Origin: Caldilineaceae bacterium
GTDB lineage: Bacteria > Chloroflexota > Anaerolineae > Caldilineales > Caldilineaceae
NCBI GenBank assembly: GCA_022821545.1
Contig: JAJEDJ010000034.1
Span: forward strand, 62,001 to 126,000
Length of the DNA stretch: 64,000 nt
Direction: 5' to 3'
The translations under genes and the position numbers were made by a program. Of this stretch, positions 60,382-64,000 are shown piece by piece; within the stretch, counting starts at the first letter, position 1; every line of letters begins with the position of its first letter. The notes under the pieces were generated by a model that was not told the DNA's origin, did no database searches, and saw nothing but the letters and a program-made list of their open reading frames with translations.

Positions 60382-61374
60382 ATGACTCTGAAAATTCGCG
60401 ACTGGGAGCGTCCTCTGCTCTCACGCGCCTATGAAGCCGGGCAGGTGTATGGTCCAATACCGCTTCCCGATGTCGGGGACAAAAAGGAGTTGGACAGGGC
60501 CTACAACTTCTGTGAAGCGGTTACTGCGGCAAACAGCCGTTCCTTCTTTACTGCCTCTCGCTTTCTCCCAAAGGAGAAGCGGCGTTCAGTGCGTGCCCTC
60601 TACGCATTTTGTCGCAAGAGTGATGACATAGTCGACAGGCCGCCCAGTGGAAGCGGCGACCCCGCTGCCGTGCGTGAAGCGCTTGCATCCTGGCAGTCGC
60701 GTTCACTCACGCAGAAGGCCGACCATAAGGATCCCGTCGCCCTGGCCTGGTCTGACGCTCGGCGGCAGTATGGTATTCCGCCGCGCTACGCCGAGCAGCT
60801 CATCCAGGGCGTTGCCCGGGACATAACGGAAAGCCGCTACCAGACATTCGCCGACCTGACCAGCTATTGCTACGGAGTAGCTGCAACAGTTGGGCTGATG
60901 AGTATGCACATCATTGGCTTTTCCGGAATTGAAGCCATTCCCTATGCGCTGAAATTGGGCGTGGCGCTGCAGTTGACGAATGTGCTGAGAGATGTGGGCG
61001 AGGACTGGGAGGCCGGGCGGCTCTACCTTCCCCTAGACGACCTGCGCAAATTCGGCCTCGACGAAATGGACGTAGAGGCTGGCGTCGTTGACGATCGCTG
61101 GCGGGCGTTTATGCGTTTTCAGATTGGCCGTACTCGTCAACTTTATAGCGAAGCTTGGCCTGGTATCGCGTTAATTCACGCCGACGGCCGTTTCGCAATC
61201 GCCGCCGCGGCTGACCTCTACCGTGCCATTCTCACTGATATCGAAGCGCACGACTACGATGTCTTCTCGCGGCGGGCCCATGTCAATGCGTGGGGCAAGC
61301 TGAGGCGGCTTCCGGCGATCTGGTGGAGCTGCAAGACATTACGTGCTCCAGTGACGAACAGCCGGACAGAGTAA
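60382..61374 (+). CDS. crtB: Phytoene synthase
   Basis: 330 residues. The two Asp-rich motifs are clear: [12 protein letters not shown] and [18 protein letters not shown]. They bind Mg and the diphosphates of two geranylgeranyl-diphosphate molecules, which are joined to phytoene. [11 protein letters not shown] and [10 protein letters not shown] are typical C-terminal elements. AAAGG precedes the ATG. It is the first committed gene of the C40 pathway and is divergent from the regulator and modification operon. The desaturase gene (crtI or crtP/Q) is not in the window, so lycopene must be made by genes elsewhere. Confidence 0.94.
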   Translation: MTLKIRDWERPLLSRAYEAGQVYGPIPLPDVGDKKELDRAYNFCEAVTAANSRSFFTASRFLPKEKRRSVRALYAFCRKSDDIVDRPPSGSGDPAAVREALASWQSRSLTQKADHKDPVALAWSDARRQYGIPPRYAEQLIQGVARDITESRYQTFADLTSYCYGVAATVGLMSMHIIGFSGIEAIPYALKLGVALQLTNVLRDVGEDWEAGRLYLPLDDLRKFGLDEMDVEAGVVDDRWRAFMRFQIGRTRQLYSEAWPGIALIHADGRFAIAAAADLYRAILTDIEAHDYDVFSRRAHVNAWGKLRRLPAIWWSCKTLRAPVTNSRTE

Positions 61375-61711
61375 ATACCAACCTGGAATCCGACACGAGA
61401 ACTCAGTTCCTCGGCAGATCCTGACCTGACGCAGTGTCGGCCCGCTTCATTCATGGGTCCACCCTAACGGCATTGCCTGCAAAACGCAGACCCCGTAAAT
61501 TGACAATCACTCCTGTAGTCGCTACAATTCTCCCGCTCCCGGCCTGCAAGCGCGGCCTATATTGGGCATCCGGCGTTGATCTTTGAGGTAATTTGGACTG
61601 TAAGGCGAAACCCTCCCCCCTTCGTCTCACGCCTTGGCCGGGACTGCCTCACCTTCGTTGTTTTCTCTCTTTTCTCCCGCGGGCCGCGCGCCGGTGGGCA
61701 AGAACAGGTTT
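61375..61711. other. Intergenic region upstream of the oligopeptide ABC genes
   Basis: No gene is supported. It holds a strong sigma-70 promoter (61500-61528). The frame of the ATPase is open from a TTG at 61634, so the leader may be shorter than drawn. Confidence 0.5.
61500..61528 (+). promoter_or_regulatory. Promoter of the oligopeptide ABC genes
   Basis: TTGACA (61500-61505), 17-bp spacer, TACAAT (61523-61528): near-consensus sigma-70, similar in quality to the tRNA-Lys promoter. Confidence 0.8.
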
Positions 61712-62758
61712 ATGACCTCGAGTCGGCAGGCGCCGTCGCGTGCGGCGACAAAAGAAAATGGCGACGCGGACGACACCATCCTCGAACTGCGGGACCTGAA
61801 GACATACTTCTTTCTTGAAAGGGGCGTTGTCAAGGCAGTAGACGGTGTAAACGTCTCCGTAGGACGTAGAAAGACCCTGGGCGTTGTCGGCGAGAGCGGG
61901 TGCGGCAAAAGCGTCACCTTTCGCTCGGTGATGCGGTTGATTCAGTCTCCGCCGGGCAAGATCGTAGAAGGTGAGATCCTCCTTCACCGCAAAGACGGCG
62001 ACACGGTCGATATCGTCAAACTGGATCCGGGTAGCCGCCGCTTGCGCGACATTCGCGGCGCCGAAATCGCCATGATCTTTCAGGAGCCGATGACGTCGCT
62101 CAACCCTCTTCATCCGGTGGGAAAGCAGATCTCGGAATCGGTCCTCCTGCATCAGAACTTAACGCGCCGGGCGGCGTTGGAGCGGGCCGAAGAGATGCTG
62201 GACAGGGTTCATATCGCCGACCCCGGCCGCCGCATCGGCGAATACCCGCATCAGCTGAGTGGAGGCATGCGTCAGCGCGTCATGATCGCACTGGCGCTTA
62301 GCTGTAATCCGTCGATCCTGATTGCCGATGAGCCGACCACTGCTCTTGACGTAACGGTCCAGGCACAGATCCTCGATCTGATGAGAGAACTGCAGGACGA
62401 CTTCGATTCGGCGATAGTGCTGATCACCCATAACCTGGGCGTCGTTTCGCAGATGGCCGACCACGTGGCCGTCATGTACCTGGGACGGGTCGTAGAGTAT
62501 GCGCCGGTCTCCCAAATCTTCCACAACCCCAAGCATCCCTATACAATCGGGCTTCTCAACTCCGTTCCGGTGCTGGGCAGGAAGGAGGAGAATCGGCTGG
62601 TGCCCATCACGGGAATGGTGCCCAGTCCAATGGAAGAAATCCGCGGTTGCGCCTTTGCCCAGCGTTGTCCCGAGGCCATGGAGATCTGCTGGGAGCGGAC
62701 ACCGGAATTCAATCAGCATGAGCCCGGGCATTTCGCTGCCTGCTGGCTGCACGACTGA
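61712..62758 (+). CDS. Oligopeptide/dipeptide ABC transporter ATP-binding protein (DppD/OppD type)
   Basis: 348 residues from the ATG at 61712; an in-frame TTG at 61634 would add 26 residues without similarity. Walker A VGESGCGKSVTFRSVM, the family stretch IFQEPMTSLNPLHPVGKQI, signature QLSGGMRQRVMIALAL, Walker B LIADEPTTALDVTVQ and the C-terminal cysteine-containing CAFAQRCPEAMEICW (Fe-S-like motif of OppD/DppD) are present. It drives peptide uptake. Normally two ATPases and two permeases follow a binding protein; here this ATPase precedes the binding-protein gene at 62915, so gene order is unusual or another part lies to the right. Confidence 0.88.
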   Translation: MTSSRQAPSRAATKENGDADDTILELRDLKTYFFLERGVVKAVDGVNVSVGRRKTLGVVGESGCGKSVTFRSVMRLIQSPPGKIVEGEILLHRKDGDTVDIVKLDPGSRRLRDIRGAEIAMIFQEPMTSLNPLHPVGKQISESVLLHQNLTRRAALERAEEMLDRVHIADPGRRIGEYPHQLSGGMRQRVMIALALSCNPSILIADEPTTALDVTVQAQILDLMRELQDDFDSAIVLITHNLGVVSQMADHVAVMYLGRVVEYAPVSQIFHNPKHPYTIGLLNSVPVLGRKEENRLVPITGMVPSPMEEIRGCAFAQRCPEAMEICWERTPEFNQHEPGHFAACWLHD

Positions 62759-62798
62759 CGTGGAGTTTCATCACTGTTTGCCTTGGTGCAATGCGCCG

Positions 62799-62817
62799 CA
62801 GAATTCAACGAATTCTG
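62799..62817. promoter_or_regulatory. Perfect stem-loop between the ATPase and binding-protein genes
   Basis: CAGAATTC (62799-62806) and GAATTCTG (62810-62817) form an 8-bp perfect stem with an AAC loop; flanking GCGC on both sides (62794-62797, 62821-62824) can extend it. No T-run follows. It may separate the ATPase message from the binding-protein message. Confidence 0.5.
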
Positions 62818-62914
62818 AACGCGCCGCTTCAAAATAGCCATCCTGTTGCCATGTCGCGTCGCCGAAGGCGCGAACCGGCGATTTCCTATAAACACCTTCA
62901 AAGGAGGTAAGTAA

Positions 62915-64000
62915 ATGTCTGGTAACCGAAAGAGAATGATCTTTTTCATGCTTTCGCTCTTGCTTGTCACGGCGATGCTGGTCAACGCCTGTGGCGGCGG
63001 AGACAGCGAACCGGCAGCCGCCGAGGCCCCGGCTGAAGAAGAGGCCGCGCCGGCCGCTGAGGCTGAAGCGGAGGAAGAAGACACCGAAGAGGCAATGGCG
63101 GAAGTCGACCTTTCTCCGTCCGAGTATCCTGAGCCGCAAATGATCGTTGGCAGCCGTGCAGTGCAGAAGCTGCCCCTGGACCAGATCCTGACCTACAAGG
63201 CTCTGGATTCTTACAACGAGCCTGAATGGGTGAGCGAGCTTGTGGCCGAAGGCGTACTGCCGCCGGTCGAAGAGCGCCTGCCTGTTGAGCCGCGCGTGAT
63301 TCTTGAGAGCGGCATGGCCGACGGGATCGGCGTCTACGGCGGTGTCTGGCGCGACTTCTCCGCCTGCCCGACCGAAGGCTACAACCGCGGCGCAGGACAG
63401 AGCGCCGGTTGGTTCGGTATTGAGGCCGCGGCCTTCGCGTCGCTGCTCAAGTCCGGCCCCATCTATCGTCGCTCCGATTCGCTCGAGCCGCTGCCCTACC
63501 TGGCGAAAAGCTGGGAATGGAGCGAAGACGGCCATGAGCTGACCATGAAAATCATCGAAGGCGCCAAGTGGTCGGACGGTCACCCCTTCACCACGGCTGA
63601 TGTCCTGTTCACGTGGGAGGACATGATCGTCGATGCAAACGTGCAGTCGCCCAAGGGCGCGTCCGCATGGATCTTTGAAGATCAAATGACGCAGCTTGAG
63701 GTAATCGACGACTACACCTTCAAGTTTGTCTTCCCGGTCGCCTTCCCCGTTCAGTCCCTCTTCCAGATGGACGAGGGCGATTTCCACATCTCGCCGGCCC
63801 ATATCCTCAAGCCGCTCCATCCCAAGTACAACAGCGATATGGACTATGTCGACTTTGAAGCGGCAATGCCCCCGGACAAGACGCCCGTTGTGCTGGGCGA
63901 GTTTGTGCCGGTTGAGTACATCACCGACGAGCTGATGATCCTGCGCCGCAACCCCTACTACTGGGGCGTTGACGAAGCCGGCAACCAGCTTCCCTATCTG
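62915..64000 (+). CDS. Oligopeptide ABC transporter substrate-binding lipoprotein (SBP family 5), 3' end cut by window edge
   Basis: 362 codons are seen with no stop, so the gene continues to the right. AAGGAGG lies 7 nt before the ATG. The signal ends in LVNAC (C26), followed by GGG and a long Ala/Glu-rich linker (about 30-70). The mature part has the SBP_bac_5 layout: GVYGGVWRDFS, SLEPLPYLAKSWEWSEDGHELTMKI, GAKWSDGHPFTTADVLFTWEDM and LRRNPYYWGVDEAGNQLPYL. Family members bind peptides, nickel, or sugars. The extended N-terminal domain (about 70-130, VEERLPVEPRVI) marks the long Chloroflexota-type group of these proteins; the substrate is unknown. Confidence 0.9.
   Translation, partial: MSGNRKRMIFFMLSLLLVTAMLVNACGGGDSEPAAAEAPAEEEAAPAAEAEAEEEDTEEAMAEVDLSPSEYPEPQMIVGSRAVQKLPLDQILTYKALDSYNEPEWVSELVAEGVLPPVEERLPVEPRVILESGMADGIGVYGGVWRDFSACPTEGYNRGAGQSAGWFGIEAAAFASLLKSGPIYRRSDSLEPLPYLAKSWEWSEDGHELTMKIIEGAKWSDGHPFTTADVLFTWEDMIVDANVQSPKGASAWIFEDQMTQLEVIDDYTFKFVFPVAFPVQSLFQMDEGDFHISPAHILKPLHPKYNSDMDYVDFEAAMPPDKTPVVLGEFVPVEYITDELMILRRNPYYWGVDEAGNQLPYL

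Noticed and set aside
62771-63820. 349-codon open frame antisense to the oligopeptide-binding protein gene
   Set aside because: The plus strand has a lipoprotein signal, ribosome site and family motifs; the minus frame has none.

Overview
The window looks like about 64 kb of chromosome from a Chloroflexota bacterium, most likely a Caldilinea- or Anaerolinea-like lineage. This placement is inferred from gene content and style: fairly high GC, many short translationally coupled operons, lipoprotein solute-binding proteins with Ala/Glu/Pro-rich linkers, a PIN-TRAM membrane protein, a CruF/lycopene-cyclase carotenoid cluster and a cobalamin-type MerR regulator. No 16S rRNA gene is present to confirm it. 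No insertion sequence, prophage, integrase or CRISPR array was seen.

Layout. 1-1404: 3' part of an N,N-dimethylformamidase-like large subunit gene that runs off the left edge. 1752-8781: copper-type P-type ATPase, CcmF, a CcmI-like protein, a zinc alcohol dehydrogenase and an MBL-fold protein. 8834-11010: arsenite methyltransferase coupled to an MFS transporter with a cysteine-rich external loop. 11201-17166: xseA, then a minus-strand run of threonine synthase, ABC exporter and PLP-dependent enzyme. 17436-22119: GT4 glycosyltransferase, PIN-TRAM protein, cysS and rlmB. 22217-28766: pterin dehydratase, lipoprotein cytochrome c, homocysteine methyltransferase, M29 aminopeptidase, tRNA-Lys(CTT), rpmG (53 codons) and two sugar/hydroxyacid dehydrogenases. 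28852-34732: a complete branched-chain amino acid (Liv) ABC importer. 35043-41181: ABC-F ATPase, coaE, dnaJ, a dead EamA fragment, prmA and rsmE. 41578-45645: a Frc/Rbs-type sugar ABC importer with two permeases. 45667-53386: a large FtsX-like permease, a beta-RFAP synthase homologue followed by a TrpF-like protein, a hydrolase, Bcp and small membrane proteins. 53557-61374: a carotenoid cluster. 61712-64000: oligopeptide ABC importer ATPase and the start of its binding protein, cut by the right edge.

The most interesting region is the carotenoid cluster. On the minus strand a MerR/B12-binding (CarH/LitR-like) regulator precedes a tightly packed set: lycopene cyclase, secreted PPC-like protein, CruF, PlsY, GT2 glycosyltransferase and a 4'-phosphopantetheinyl transferase. 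crtB is divergent. The products suggest synthesis of a hydroxylated, glycosylated and possibly acylated gamma-carotene-type pigment. Three 16-bp tandem GTAC-containing repeats overlap the regulator's start codon and are a strong operator candidate. The regulator keeps the B12-binding E-x-H-x-x-G motif but lacks the Glu-His pair of the photosensory cap motif of classical CarH.

Other points for a second look: a bacterial beta-RFAP synthase next to a divergent TrpF; an arsM-MFS pair with four cysteines in one loop; strong stem-loops placed between binding-protein and permease genes in both complete importers; and family-atypical in-frame insertions in several housekeeping proteins.
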